From Larix kaempferi (Eukaryota; Streptophyta; Pinopsida; Pinales; Pinaceae), in NCBI GenBank assembly GCA_027924585.1, contig BSBM01000096.1, forward strand, positions 2,976,001-3,040,000: a stretch of DNA of 64,000 bases, given 5' to 3'. The notes beneath the pieces are model-generated. The model searched no databases. It worked only from the letters and a program-made list of their open reading frames with translations, and was not told the DNA's origin. The translations under genes were made by a program, and so were the position numbers. The number at the start of each line of letters is the position of its first letter. The stretch's first letter is position 1. Positions 24,674 through 36,990 of this stretch are shown here, one piece after another.

Positions 24674-27600
24674 ATGTCTCACCACACAAAGCTTGAGGAT
24701 AAGCTTGAAGGGGATAATAACTTCCGAGCATGGAAGTATAGGATTGGGTTAATCCTGGAAGAAAATGAGTTGGACACTTACATAAGGGAATAGATCCCTA
24801 TCCTAGAGGAAGAAGAGGCTAAAGCCCTCCACAAGAAGAACTTGGTCAAGGAAAAGAGAATCATTGCTGATTCTATCAAGGACCATCTCATCCCACATGT
24901 GTCATCTCTAAAGACACCCAAAGAGATGTTTGACTCCCTAACCAATCTATTTGAAGGGATGAACATAAATCGGAAGATGACCCTATGGAACCAATTGAAA
25001 GGGGTAAAGTTTCAGAATGGAGAAACCATTCAATCTTATTTTTCTAAAGTCTCTCAGATCAAGGAACAACTAGAAGCGGTGGATGAAATGGTGGAGAATG
25101 GTGAAGTTGTCATGACCACTCTGAATGGCCTACCCAAGTCATGGGATTCCTATATTCAAGGAATTTGTGCAAGAAGGAAGTTGATCTCCTTCAACAGACT
25201 GCGAGAAGAATGTTCACAAGAAGAAGCAAGGGTTGTGGCCCGAGAAGAAAATATGGGGAATGAAGATCAAGCTCTCACAGCTCATGCCAAGAAAGGAAAG
25301 TTCAAAGGAGAGAGATCTCATAGGAAATATTATCACCATACTCAAAGGGATAAATTTAAAGATCCTTCTCTTGGTATATGTTTTACATGTAATGAGAAGC
25401 GACACTTTGCCCGAGATTGTCCCAAGAACAAGAAGGACAACAACAACAACTTCAATAAGAAGAAGAACAACAACAAGAACAGATATCATGCTCATGCTGC
25501 TGAGGATGATGAACCTCCCAGGAAGAAGGCTAGAACAGAAAGTGATGACTCATCAAGCGAAGAAGAGTATGTTCTAATCTCTGCTCTCACAGGTACTATT
25601 TCTCATGGTTGTAATGATTGGTTAATTGACAGTGGGGCTTCTAAACACATGACTGAGTTTAAAGAATATTTTGTAAATTTATCTGAACATGAATGACCCC
25701 ATAAGGTGAAACTTGGGGATGATTATCAATACCCTATCAAAGGAAGTGGGGAAGCCTCCTACAACCTAGACTCTGGAAAGTATTTGAAGATGAAAGATGT
25801 GTTATTTGTACCTGGGCTCAAGAAGAACCTACTCTCCATCTCTGCATTGGATGCAAAAGGAATGAGGGTTGCATTTGTAGATGTCCAAGTCCTAATGTCG
25901 CCAAAGGGTAAAACTATTGATGATGCAGTAGTGATTGGAGAGAAAGAGGGAGGATTGTACAAATTGAAGGGACAACCTGAACATGCCATGGTACATGAAT
26001 CCATGGAGCCAAATGAACTTTGGCATCGAAGGCTTGCACATGTGCACTACAGAGCACTACCAATTGCAAGAAAAGCTGTAGAAGGTCTTCCTGAAATCAA
26101 GACCAAGCATGAAGGTGTTTGCAAGGGCTGTGCAAAAGGAAAGAACATAAAGAAGGCATTTCCAAGCAGTGAAAGCAAATCAAAAGGAATCTTGGAAATT
26201 ATCCACTCCGATGTATGTAGTTCGATGTCATCCAGTTCTATGAGTGGGTATGTTTACTATGTATCTTTCAATGATGACTTCTCCAGGAAGACTTGGGTTT
26301 ATTTCTTGAAGAACAAAGATGAAGTGCTTGACAAATTCAAGGAATTCAAAGACTTGATGGAAAATCAAACTGATAAGAAAATAAATACATTCAAATCAGA
26401 CAATGGCGGAGAATTCACTTCAGGTGACTTCAAGAAGCTATGCAGTGATTCAGGGATTAAGAGGGAGTTGACTGCTCCCTACAATCCACAACAAAATGGA
26501 GTTGTAGAAAGGAAGAATAGAACAATCATGGAAGCAGCATGAGCAATGCTGCATGACTAGGATCTACCTATGCATCTATGGGCAGAAGCAGCTAGGACAG
26601 CTGTATATGTGCAGAACAAAACTCCCCACAAGATATTGGACAAAAAGACACCAGAAGAGGTCTTCTCTGGTAAGAAACCTGAAGTCAGCCATCTCAGAAT
26701 ATTTGGTTGTCCAGTATACACTCATGTCCCAAAGGAAAAGAGGACTAAGTTAGATCCTTCAGGAAGGAAGGGTATCTTTGTGGGGTACAGTGAAAGCTCG
26801 AAGGCTTACAGAATATACTTTCCAGGGTTCAAGAAGATTGATGTCAGCAAGGATGTGACATTTGATGAAAACTCAGCATTCATCAAGTCAAGGAAGACAC
26901 CTATTGAAGATCATGAAGAACCAAAGGAAACTAGATTTCAAGACACTACCATGACTAAAGCAATTCCAGATGTTGATCGTGAAATTGAAGATCTGCAAGA
27001 ACCTGTAGATCCACCTCGTGAGAAGGACTCTCACAAGAGGAAACCTGCATGGGATAGAGAGCTCATTCAAGATGCAGAAAGGTATGGCATTCCAGAAGAA
27101 GAACACAGAGCAGAGAAGAGGACCAGATCACATACCAGCTATGTTGCTTTACTCTGTGATATCATGAACAAAGAACCTTCCAGTTATGAAGAGGCAGCAG
27201 AAAAGAAAGAATGGAAGGATGCCATGATCGAGGAATACCAATCAATAATGAAGAATGATGTTTGAGATGTTGTCCCAAGACCTGAAGGGAAGTTTGTTGT
27301 GACTTCCAAATGGATCTACAAGATCAAGTAGGCTGCAGATGGAAACATAGAGAAATACAAAGCAAGATTCGTAGCTCGTGGCTTCTCTCAGAAAGAGGGA
27401 ATAGACTATGAAGAGACTTTCACTCTTGTAGCCAGGTACACTTCCATCAGATCAGTACTTTCCCTGGCTGCAGTGATGAAATGGAAGATACACCAAATGG
27501 ATGTCAAGACAACTTTCTTGAATGGTGTAGTTGAAGAGGAAGTGTATGTGGAGTAGCCACTTGGTTTTGAGACACATGACAGGGAGTCATATGTGTGCAG

Positions 27601-28717
27601 ACTGAAGAAAGCCTTGTATGGCTTGAAGCAAGCTCCCAGGACTTGGTATGGTAGGATGGACGTCTTTCTATCTAGTTTAGGCTTTACCAAGAGTAAAGAA
27701 AATTCCAACCTTTACTACAAGGTTGAGGAAGGCAATCCAGTGATACTACTTCTGTATGTGGATGACCTGTTTGTTACAGGAGAAGATAGTTTGATTGCGG
27801 ATACCAAGAAGAAGCTTGTTTCCGAGTTCGAGATGAAGGACTTGGGGATGATGCACTATTTTTTAGGCATGGAGGTGTGGCAGAGTGTAGATGGTATCTT
27901 CCTTGGAAAAGGGAAGTATGCAATAGAGATCCTGAAGAGGTTCGGGATGATGGATTGCAAGGCCATTGCCACACCTATGGCATCGAACCTGAAGCTTCTG
28001 TGTGATGCTTCATCTGATCCGGTTGATGTCACTGTGTATCATCAGATGATTGGGTCCTTGATGTACCTGAAGAACACGAGGCCAAATATTTTCTTTGCGG
28101 TGAACACATTGAGCCAGTTCCTGACGGATCCTAGAGGTGTTCACCTGGTTGTTGTAAAGCATATTCTGAGGTACCTGAAGGGTACGGTTGACTATGGGCT
28201 CAAGTATGATGTGAATCAAAAGTTCAACTTGCAGGGTTATGTTGATTCGGACTGGGTAGGAAATGCTGCAGATAGGAAGAGCACTTCTGGGTGCTGCTTC
28301 AGTATGGGATCAGGTGTGATCTCTTAGTTTAGCAGGAAGCATTCCTGCGTAGCACTGAGTACAGCTGAAGCAGAGTATGTTGCTGCTTGTTCAGCTAGTT
28401 GCGAGGCAGTATGGCTTCGGAAGCTACTGTCTGAGTTATTTGATCTCCCGCTGGGGGCTACTAGTATCTTGTGTGACAACCAGAGTTGTGTGAAGCTGTC
28501 TGAGAACCCAGTGTTCCATGACAGGTCGAAGCACATTGAGATCAAATATCACTATATCAGGAATATGGTGCAGAGAGGAGCAGTGAAGCTCCTATATGTT
28601 GCGACGGATGAGCAAGTTGCAGATGTACTGACGAAACCACTAGCCAAAGTGAAGTTCGAGTACTTCAGAGAGAGGCTTGGTGTTCTTCAGATTGATGACA
28701 CTTCGAGGAAGAAGTGA
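24674..28717 (+). pseudogene. Copia A Gag-Pol polyprotein pseudogene
   Basis: From ATG 24674 to the TGA ending at 28717 the frame is uninterrupted by indels (1,347 codons). It carries eight in-frame stops, at 24791, 25694, 26540, 26558, 27263, 27329, 27554 and 28325. Domains: Gag (about 24674-25350); zinc knuckle CFTCNEKRHFARDC (about 25378); protease DSGASKH (about 25629); integrase HHCC (RRLAHVH... CKGCAKGK, about 26030-26150); integrase core with HSDVC, SDNGGEF and NGVVERKN, so D, D and E are all present; RT with LLYVDDLFVTG (about 27755); and RNase H (YVDSDW, STAEAEY, CDNQSCVKL). Catalytic residues are retained and damage is almost wholly nonsense changes. The product would have been the single polyprotein typical of copia. 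Confidence 0.96.
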
Positions 28718-30123
28718 TGGAGACATTTCCTGGAACCATTCCAAGCATGGTGAGAGGAGGATCCTCCCCATGGCTGTGGATGTAAGCGCTGGATGATGAG
28801 CATCAAGACGATGCTCCAGTTACTACTCTATGTATGTATGCATCATGTTGGATGTTGGATATGATCAATGGATCATTTATATGTATGTATGCATCATGTT
28901 GGATGTTGGATATGATCAGTGGATCATTTATATTTATGTATGCATCATGTTGGATGTTGGATATGATCAGTTGGATCATTTATATGTATATGTATGTATG
29001 CATCATGTTGGATGATGGATATGATCAGTTGGATCATGTGTATGTATCTGTAGATGTATCAGGTGGATACATGGTATGATCAGGTAGATCATGTATGTTG
29101 ATATGTATCAAGTATGATCAGGTGGATCATGTATTTGTATATGTATCAGGTGGATACATTGTATGATCAGGTAGATCATGTATGATGATATGTATCAGGC
29201 AGATACTATGTATGCATCAAGTGGATGCATTGTATGATCAGGATGATCATGGATGACGAGCTTCAGGATGTTGCTCCAAATGACATGCATCAGGATGATG
29301 CAATGTTGATGATCAGGATGATCATGTGTACATCAAGATGATGGATGATGAGTATCAGGTTGATACTCTGTGGCCGTGGAACAGGTTGTGCAAATAAGCA
29401 TATAATCCAGCCCTGGGAGATTTGCAGATGCTCTTGCTAGGTTTTGCCACTGGCATATAATAGCTCCCTAGGAGATTTGGAAAATGCTCTTTTGAGGTTT
29501 TTCTTGGAGGGACATATAATAGCGCCCTGGGAGATTTGCAGATGCTCTTGCTAGGTTTTGCCGCTGGCATATAATAGCTCCCTGGGAGATCTGGCAAATG
29601 CTCTTGCTAGGTTTTGTCCATGGCACATAATTTCTCCCTCGGAGATCTTGTAGGTTGTGATGGGCACATAATCAGTCCTAAGATGCTCTTGCTAGGTTTT
29701 GCTTGGTAGCATATAATGTCTCCCTAGGAGATCTTGCAGGTTGTGTTGGGCACGTAATCAGTCCTGAGATGCTCTTGTTAGGTTTTGCTTGGTCACATGT
29801 AATAGCTCCCTGGGAGATCCGATAGGTTGAGCAGTGTGCTCATAATCAGTCTTGGGATGCTCTTGCTAGGTTTTCTTGACACACATAATAAGCCCTGAGT
29901 ATTCCACAGTATGGCCAGTGATGATGAAGACCTACAAGTGGTGGGCCTACATCCAGTATGAAAAAGGACTGGCTCTATAGAACTTCCTATGATGAGTAGA
30001 TTCAGAGATTAATTGAGATAGCAGTAGCAGTGATGATGACGATGATTCAAGGATGATGATCTAGAGAAGAAGACTTGTGTTAGAATATCTATGTCGAGAA
30101 ATACCTTCCTAGTTAAGAGGGAG
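28718..30123 (+). repeat. Minisatellite-filled 3' non-coding region of copia A
   Basis: Array 1: four clear units of about 51-56 bp (TGTATGTATGCATCATGTTG then GATGTTGGATATGATCAG), at about 28831-29040. These decay into GATCAGGTGGATCATGTAT-type units to about 29370. Array 2 (about 29398-29900): nine to ten units of 40-58 bp based on CATATAATAGCTCCCTGGGA then GATGCTCTTGCTAGGTTTTG. Copia elements usually have little sequence between the RNase H stop and the 3' LTR. Short ORFs here are repeat artefacts. Confidence 0.9.
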
Positions 30124-30717
30124 TGTTGATGTATATGTAACTTCGGAATGTATTTCATCTATGTATTTTTATTATACTCCTATAGAGATGTATTATTCCT
30201 CTATACGGAAGTGTCGTCATTTGTATTGACAAGTGTCGCAAGTGTCGTAACTTGTCGATGGGTTATTATACCACCATGTGTGGGGTCAGCCTGGATTAAG
30301 TTAACCTGGGGTTATTAGGCTAAGTTAGACAAGTCGGCCCCATAGGTTTATTAGGCTGCTCAGACAAGTATAAATAGAGAGCGGGATCTCTCTATTTGAT
30401 CACTTCATTACTCACTCGTCCATCACTCGGAAAGTGGCGGACATGTGAGGAGGAGGATCAGTTGCTAGGAGGAGTCTATCTCTTTGTACTTGGGTTGTAC
30501 TTTGGTTGTATCATTGCTCTATCTATCTCTGAGGAAGTTGTGGGGTTTTTCACCTTAGGGTTTTCCCCACAGAAACTCGGTGTGTCTATTGTCTCTTATG
30601 TTTGCATCTTGTGATGATTGATATGCTTGCTATGATTGATATGCATTGATATACTAGACATCTTATTCTCTCAGTAGAGATCCTAGAGTATATTGAATTA
30701 ATGCTCGAAAATTAACA
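30124..30717 (+). repeat. 3' LTR of copia A
   Basis: TGTTGATG...AATTAACA, preceded by the purine tract ending at 30123 and followed by the AGGAA duplication. It differs from the 5' LTR at scattered sites, including the loss of AATAAA (AGTAGAG here). Confidence 0.97.
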
Positions 30718-30722
30718 AGGAA

Positions 30723-32719
30723 CATCTACTATAATTTATTTGTTTATTTTAGAAAAGCATTTGATATTTCCCCTAGACATTATTTGGTTCAAATACTAAA
30801 GGAATCTATCTCTCTATATATACTTATCTCTTATTGTTTCTTTGTATGAAACCATTATGGGAAAAGTAAAAAAATAAGAATTACTTACTTACATTCACAA
30901 CGCTATTGGTGTTAAAACAAGCATTCCCCTTGTATCACTTAAAACTCAAGCCATAAATGTGGGTAACATACAAGTTAGTCATATATATATAAAATCCAAA
31001 CAACCTATTAAAATTGGGCAACAAAGCATGAATAGGATCAATCCATGAGCAACAATCTAACAACATATAAACTATGCAGGCTCTTGACATAAAAAAATGC
31101 TTGATCTACTTTTAATGGGATGTAATGAGAATGCGCAATGACAAGAAGGCCTACAAATAAACTGTGCATAAATACCATTCCTCAATTATTTTTCAATTCC
31201 ATTGAGAATGGATGCATCAAAACCAATGCATACTTGAGTACTTTAGTTTTGCTATGCATGCAAGTAATCTAAACCATCCAAATAACTTGTGCTCAAACAT
31301 AAACCAATAATATACCATACGCTTCTAACTTCTCATCATCCAAATAAAAAATGGCATCTTTCAACAACTATATTAATGCAATGTGAGAGATTAAAATAGG
31401 CTTGTAAATCCGTTAATAAATTGATCTATAAGACCTCAATTCATTTTTAACAATTACAACAAGGTATCAATTCAATTCTTGAAACTACCCATTAGTAGAC
31501 TATCGAAATATGGCCTTGTACCCAAACCTATTACTAAGCAAACAAATACTCAACACAACCAAAGGCTGAATATAATGAGATGTATATTACTTTCCATCAA
31601 TGAAAATACATATAGACAAAGATATGATATTGAGACTACTTTAAAATACCCCAAACATGTATATGTACATAGATTTTTGGTGTATGGATAAAACCCAAAA
31701 CAATGTGTATATTTATCTTCACTAGAATGAGGTGTGGGCATGGGCTCACGCACCCTTGTCTCAACTCACTTTGTGGGAGTGGGAATCGGCTTGCAATCCC
31801 TTTTCTCAACTAGCTCTATGGTCACGAGAGTGGGGTCAAGCTTCCTTCTCTCAAACTTCTCTATGGGTGTGGGCATGGGCCTAGGATCCCTGATCTTAGC
31901 CCATATTGTCCCATGTAGGCTTGATCTCTCTTCTCTCATCCTTCACTATGGGTGTGGGTATGGGCTTGGGATCCCTATCTCTATGGGCATGGGTTGTTTT
32001 GGATGTGTGGGCATGGTTGTTGGCTCCCCCTTTCCCAATAATCTCCAACTTTAAATTTTGATTTTTTTGTTTTTTAATTAATTATTTTATTTGTTTAATT
32101 CTTATTTATATTATATAGTATTTATCAGATTGTTATATATATATATATATATATATATAGATATGAAATTATGAAGATGATTAATGAAGTTAAGGATTAT
32201 GATGACAATGATGCTTATATCATCACTACATTATCATAATCGACATCATATAATCGCAACATCATCATCATCAATACATATTCAATACATCATCATCGTG
32301 ATTTGTATATAATTGTCACCATCATGATGATTTAGATATCATCATCATATTCATTGTCATTATCATCATCAGTAGCAGCAGTAGCAGCATCAACAGCATC
32401 ATCGTCACCATCATCATCTTCATCCTAATCATCCTCAACATCATCTTCATCATCATCATTATCATCATCATTGTGGCTATCGTCATCGTTAGGGTTAGTA
32501 TATGTGCTTAAGGATAATCATGTATGTTCTTAAGGGTCATCATCATCATCATCATCATCATTATCATCATTGTCACCATAATAAAATGACATCATCCTTG
32601 CTACAATCCTTACCATCAATATCATCGTCATTGTCATCATCAACATCATTGCCATCATTGCCATATTCATCATCATAATCTTCTTCATCATCATCACTAT
32701 CGACATTGTCATTTTCTTC
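30723..32719. other. Intergenic DNA rich in simple repeats
   Basis: 30723-31720 is AT-rich with nothing recognised. About 31730-32040 is a degenerate repeat built on TATGGGTGTGGGCATGGGC and a GGATCCCT-type phrase. About 32136-32159 is (AT)n. About 32195-32720 is dominated by ATC/CAT trinucleotides with GTC, ATT and CAG variants. Frames reading poly-Asp or poly-Met there are artefacts. Confidence 0.6.
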
Positions 32720-34027
32720 ATGGAAAAGGTGGAGAATAAATCTCACCAGACACAAATCAAAAAGTTGCAGACAGCATTGTTGGCTACTGGAGGCCAAACA
32801 GACAAAAGGGCAAGCATACAAAATTTGTTGAATGAGAAGGATAATACTATCCAAACACTAAAGAGGAAACTAAAGATTCCTTCCACTCAGTTGATAGAAT
32901 CATCTGAGCTGACAGAGCTTGAGAAGAAAAGAGAAGAGCTGAAAAGTGAATTTGCGGACTGTAAAGAAAAATTATTGAAGTTTAAAGAGAAAGAAGTGTA
33001 GTGGCAGAGGGATATGTCCCTTATAGTGGAAAGTGATAAGAATATAAAGGCTAAAGCTGAATATTTGGAGAAGAAATTGTAGGAGAGAGGTAAATAGTTA
33101 GAGAATATGATCACCTCTTCTTCCATTGAGTCTGGTGATTTCTCTATCGTTCAAGCTATGGCACAGTTAAGCCTGAAGGACTTGGAACTAGTGAAGTTGC
33201 AGAAGCAGAACACAGATCTAGAAAGCAGAGTTTCAAAAGAAGAACAAGAGAGGAAGGCTTGGGAAGCTAAGTACCTAGAGTTACAGGTTGAATATGATGA
33301 ATTAGTGAAGCAAGCTACAGGTCAAACATCACTACAGGAAGCAAAGTAGGTAATCTGGGATGATGTTATAGTTGAATCAAACAAATTAAGACCCTATCTT
33401 GATTTTATTTTAGACAAGGAGGTTGTAATTAAATTGGTCAAGCAGAGTGTAACAGCAGTGAAAGAAAAGTTGAACAAGAATCCCACTGAATGTGCTGCAA
33501 ATGCCATAGAGTTTTTGAATGGGTTGAATGAGGATGAAGTGAAAGAAGCTAACATAAAGGACAGGTTATCTAACATTATTTGGGCCAAGAAGGTGGAAAA
33601 TAAACATCAGCAGTTAGGTACAATTCAGGTCAGGATAGACATTATGGCACACCAATTAAAGCTCTTTAGGGATATGTTTGATCCATTATTCAAGAAGGGA
33701 ATCCCACTCTTTTGGGAAGAAGATGGTACCATGCTGACTCAAAAATAGTATCAAGACAGGTTGATGGAATGCAAGGTAGATCAGGAAAGCTTTGTTGATA
33801 TGAACCAATCATTGTCTGGAAAAACAGTCGTGGACAAGTTGTCAAAGGAGTTTGAGTTGGTTTTGATTTTCAAAGAGGCATGTGCGCACCTACAGATCTA
33901 TTCATACTGAGATTATGTGGAGCTAAGGGTATTGCTAAAGGAGGTGGCCACTATAGATTTTCCAGCTGTCGACCAATGGAAGATCGTGGAGAAATATGGA
34001 AAATCCAAGCTAACGATGCATGCATAA
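32720..34027 (+). pseudogene. Decayed coiled-coil ORF of unknown family
   Basis: From ATG 32720 one frame runs 435 codons to TAA 34025-34027 without an indel. It has stops at 32999, 33080, 33095, 33347 and 33746 (all TAG) and 33908 (TGA). The first half is charged and heptad-like (LEKKREELKSEF, LVKLQKQNTDLESRVSKEEQ), a long coiled coil. The second half looks globular (PYLDFILDKEVVIKLVKQSV, FLNGLNEDEV, PLFKKGIPLFWEEDG, FPAVDQWKIVEKYG). I see no zinc knuckle, protease, RT or other motif. The ATG abuts an ATC microsatellite, so the true start may be lost. LTR-like sequence follows. It may be a retroelement accessory or Gag-like protein, or a host gene relic; I do not recognise the family. Confidence 0.6.
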
Positions 34028-34096
34028 AGATTTTGAAGATCATGGAGAGTTGCAGTCTGCAGAATTAGTTAATTAGGATTTGTTTATTTACTAGGA

Positions 34097-34560
34097 GTTG
34101 TTACTAGTCAGTAAATATTCATTGACACATGTAAAAGGCAGTTAAGCATACTTGTTAGCTCTTGTTGTTTCTGTTGTAATTGATTTTCAAGGATGATAGA
34201 CCTGTCTGTATAGGTTTCATCGTTTATGTAACAACTTTATGTTCTGGAGGTTAGGTTAGAATATTTCGAGCTGGAAGGCTGAGGTTGTCATCTCCTATAT
34301 ATTCATATGTAATAGAGAAGAAAAAGGGTTGGAACCCGTGAGAACTTGAGTTTTGTATTTGAGATCTATCTTTAATATAAATTGCAGAGTCGAGGCTAGC
34401 ATTTTGCAGAGATTCCTGTGTTATTTACTTTATAGTATGTATCTTCTTTCCTCATGTGAATGTGTTCCTTATTATCTATTCCATTTGTTTATCTTTTCAT
34501 GTCTTAAATAAGTGTTTGATAGTGCAGAATTCATACATGTATGCTTTGTCTATTGGTTTC
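34097..34560 (+). repeat. LTR-like segment after the coiled-coil ORF
   Basis: The sequence begins TGTTACTAG and ends GGTTTCA. It has a CTATATATTCATATG TATA-type region near 34300 and a CTTTAATATAAATT polyadenylation-type region near 34370, an arrangement typical of an LTR. No partner copy or duplication was found, and it stops near the truncation point of element C at about 34567. The boundaries are guesses. Confidence 0.35.
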
Positions 34561-34566
34561 AGATAT

Positions 34567-35913
34567 TCACAAAATCTTGGGTAGATCCACATGAACACCA
34601 TGTTCTTCCATGATGTATCCCATATATTGAACCCTCTTCATTCCAAATGAGCACTTCTCTAAATTAGCATATAGCTTGTGATGGCGCAAGGTGCTGAGGA
34701 CTTGGTGGATATGTTGCCGATGCTCTACCCATGTTCTGTTGTAGATGAGAATATCATCCAATATATGATCACAAAAGAGTTAGTGAATGGCCATAGGATA
34801 TCGTCCATCATCCTCATGAGAGTTGTTGGAGCATTAGTCAAACCGAAAGGAATGACCAACCACTCAAAAAGGCCTTCCCGATATTTGAAGGCAGTCTTCC
34901 AAACATCGGTCTGCTTAGTTGGAACTTGGTGATAGCCAGACTTCAAATCAATCTTGCTGAAATTCTTGGCACCCTTGAGTTGGTCAAGAAGGTCGTCGAT
35001 ACGGGGAATGGGATACCGATTATGGACTGTGATATTGTTTAGATCTCGGTAATCAATACATAGTCGCAATGCCCCATCTTTCTTCTGTACCAACACAATT
35101 GGGCTCCCGCAAGGAGAGGAGCTAGGTCGAATGTGCCCCTTTTGGACCAATTCTTGAATATGGTGTTTTATTTCTTCATTTTCCATGAATGAATGCCTAT
35201 ATACTGGCCCATTGGGTAAAGGAGCACCAGGTGTCAAATCAATGGAATTCTTGATCGGGCAATGTATTGGCACCCCAGTGGGTGTGGTGAAGATGTCTTT
35301 GTATGCTTCCACGATCTTGTCCACCTATTTCTGTTGCGTAGAGGGGCTCTGCATGGAGGTGGTGGATGTTGCTGCAATATTTCATTCACCTTCAGAGCGA
35401 ACCATGAAGAGGAAGAATTTCCCTGTCTGGGATATTACCTTCCTGCACTGCTTAGTTGTGATGAGGGACATTGCAGAGGTGGGAACTGGGAAGTGTCTCT
35501 AGTATCCTGTAGAGCTTCTTTCCCAAAGTAATAATGACACTACTAAACTCATACACATCATGACGTTTCCACATATATGGTTTCCCTAAAAGAACATCAC
35601 AAACTTCAAGCGAGGAAACATCACACATTACCTCATCTTTGAAGGGATTTATCCCATAGGAAAGGCGGAACTGTTGACTGACGCAGATGTCTCGTCCCTG
35701 GCTCATCCAACCAATGTTGTATGGTTGGGGATGTGGAACCGTTGGAAGCTTCAATATTTTGACGACCTTGGCCGAGATGAGGTTTTTCTAGCTACCACTA
35801 TCAACAATGGAGTGTAGCGGAGTTTCTTGCACCCACAATTGTGAATGGAAAAGGTTCTCCCTTGCCTCTGGCTCTTTTGACTTTTTTGGTTGAATCTTTG
35901 AAGTTGTGATGGT
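34567..35913 (-). pseudogene. Protease-RT pseudogene of element C
   Basis: A protease with IVDSGS near 35800 is followed in frame by a TAG. It continues CDVSSLEVCDVLLGKPYMW (about 35620-35570). RT runs from about 35324 (KDIFTTPTGVPIHCPIKNSI) through RPSSSPCGSPIVLVQKKDG, FSKIDLKSGYHQVP and [19 protein letters not shown] frameshift lies just before the YxDD motif, which reappears in another frame as MDDILIY at 34761. Similarity ends after HGVHVDLPKI at about 34570. Confidence 0.9.
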
Positions 35914-35918
35914 GTCAC
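35914..35918. other. Target-site duplication of copia B (left)
   Basis: GTCAC, repeated at 43276-43280 on the other side of copia B. It proves that the gypsy C halves were once joined here. Confidence 0.85.
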
Positions 35919-36684
35919 TTTTGGAATATTCACACCATCATTTTTGTATTTTGCATGCCACTACATGCATCCAGTCATCATCATGGTAGCCTCCCTAGCA
36001 CCTAGAGCTTACTTCTAGCTCTCCAGAGCCTGTCTTTAGCCCCCAGTTGGCGACCCACCTACCTAAAGCACCTTCTTTGAGTTTTTGCATATCTAGTGTG
36101 CCTTTGCTCACCTACCACTATTAGTTAGAGCACCTTTTCTCACCTACCACCAAATATCACTCAGTTAGGGTGCCTTTTCTCACCTACCGAGAGTTATCAC
36201 TCAGTTAGTGCATGGACTGAGTAGTTGTTCCACTGATTGCTCATCCTAACTACTTGCCGCTCCTAGTTAGCTATTTTTGGAGTGCCACTTGACCCTATGA
36301 CAGCCTCATGCGCCCCCTTTGGAGTATCCATTCCCTAATTTATGCCTAGACGGTTTTGTTAGACTCAGTTGGACACACTTGATTGACTCTTACCATTTAT
36401 GACTGATACTACTGACTAGATGATGTCTCCATAGTTATCCAAGCTAGACTTTGAGCTCAGATTCGAATGCCCTACTTGGATAATTCGAATCCTATCTGAT
36501 ACCTCATCATAGATTATTGTATCACATTCTCTACATTCATTATTCATTGTGTGATATTGTTATTGTTTATTATTCTATGTTTATGAGTGATTATTGAGTG
36601 TCTCCTTCTCTTCTTCTTTGCAACATACTTGAGAGTTTGATTGTGAGCTTGTTACAATTGCTAGATCCCTTGCAGATTATCACA
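35919..36684 (+). repeat. 5' LTR of copia B
   Basis: 766 bp. Relative to the 3' LTR it lacks about 37 bp of GCATGC-rich sequence near 35956. The TATATAATG seen in the 3' LTR near 43085 reads CTATCTGATACC here, so its promoter is probably damaged. It contains three roughly 45-bp CTTTTCTCACCTACC units (about 36095-36210). Confidence 0.93.
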
Positions 36685-36696
36685 TGGTATCAGAGC
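36685..36696 (+). other. Primer-binding site of copia B
   Basis: TGGTATCAGAGC, the initiator-Met tRNA type, adjacent to the LTR end. Confidence 0.93.
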
Positions 36697-36990
36697 AAGA
36701 AGCAGATATTTGAATTGCACCCATTGCAGCATTTATTTGAGCAACTATCTTTCACTTAAGCACCAGAAGCCTCTGAGTTTCCATAGCAAATCCTAGTGTT
36801 ATTACTTGAATTCATTGGAGAAATCTAGTGATTTCTAGCTAGGTGTGAAGGACTTAGTCTATGTTCTCAGTGTTCAAAAGGTAGTATTTAGTCGAAGTGT
36901 AGCATTCTCCATCAGCAAAAAATTCTCTTATTTTGTAGGTTTATTCACCCGTTCGAATTCTTCTTCAACTATTCGACCTTCTCTGTTCAG

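Larger units (their letters stand above)
23505..30717 (+). mobile_element. Full-length Ty1/copia retrotransposon A
   Basis: The element is 7,213 bp. LTRs of 595 and 594 bp both begin TGTTGATGTATATG and are about 95-96% identical by eye. The target-site duplication AGGAA lies at 23500-23504 and 30718-30722. The PBS follows the 5' LTR, and the purine tract AAGAGGGAG precedes the 3' LTR. The internal region holds a 0.57-kb leader, one polyprotein frame in copia order (Gag, protease, integrase, RT, RNase H), and an unusual 1.4-kb non-coding 3' part with two minisatellites. Structurally complete, coding-dead. Confidence 0.97.

Noticed and set aside
28830-29079. ORFs reading repeated CIMLDVGYDQ-type peptides
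   Set aside because: Translation of the minisatellite, open in two frames at once.
29398-29900. CRISPR-like array
   Set aside because: Units vary in length, spacers are not unique, and the array sits inside a plant copia element.
32530-32854. Met/Asp-rich minus-strand ORFs
   Set aside because: Translations of the ATC microsatellite.
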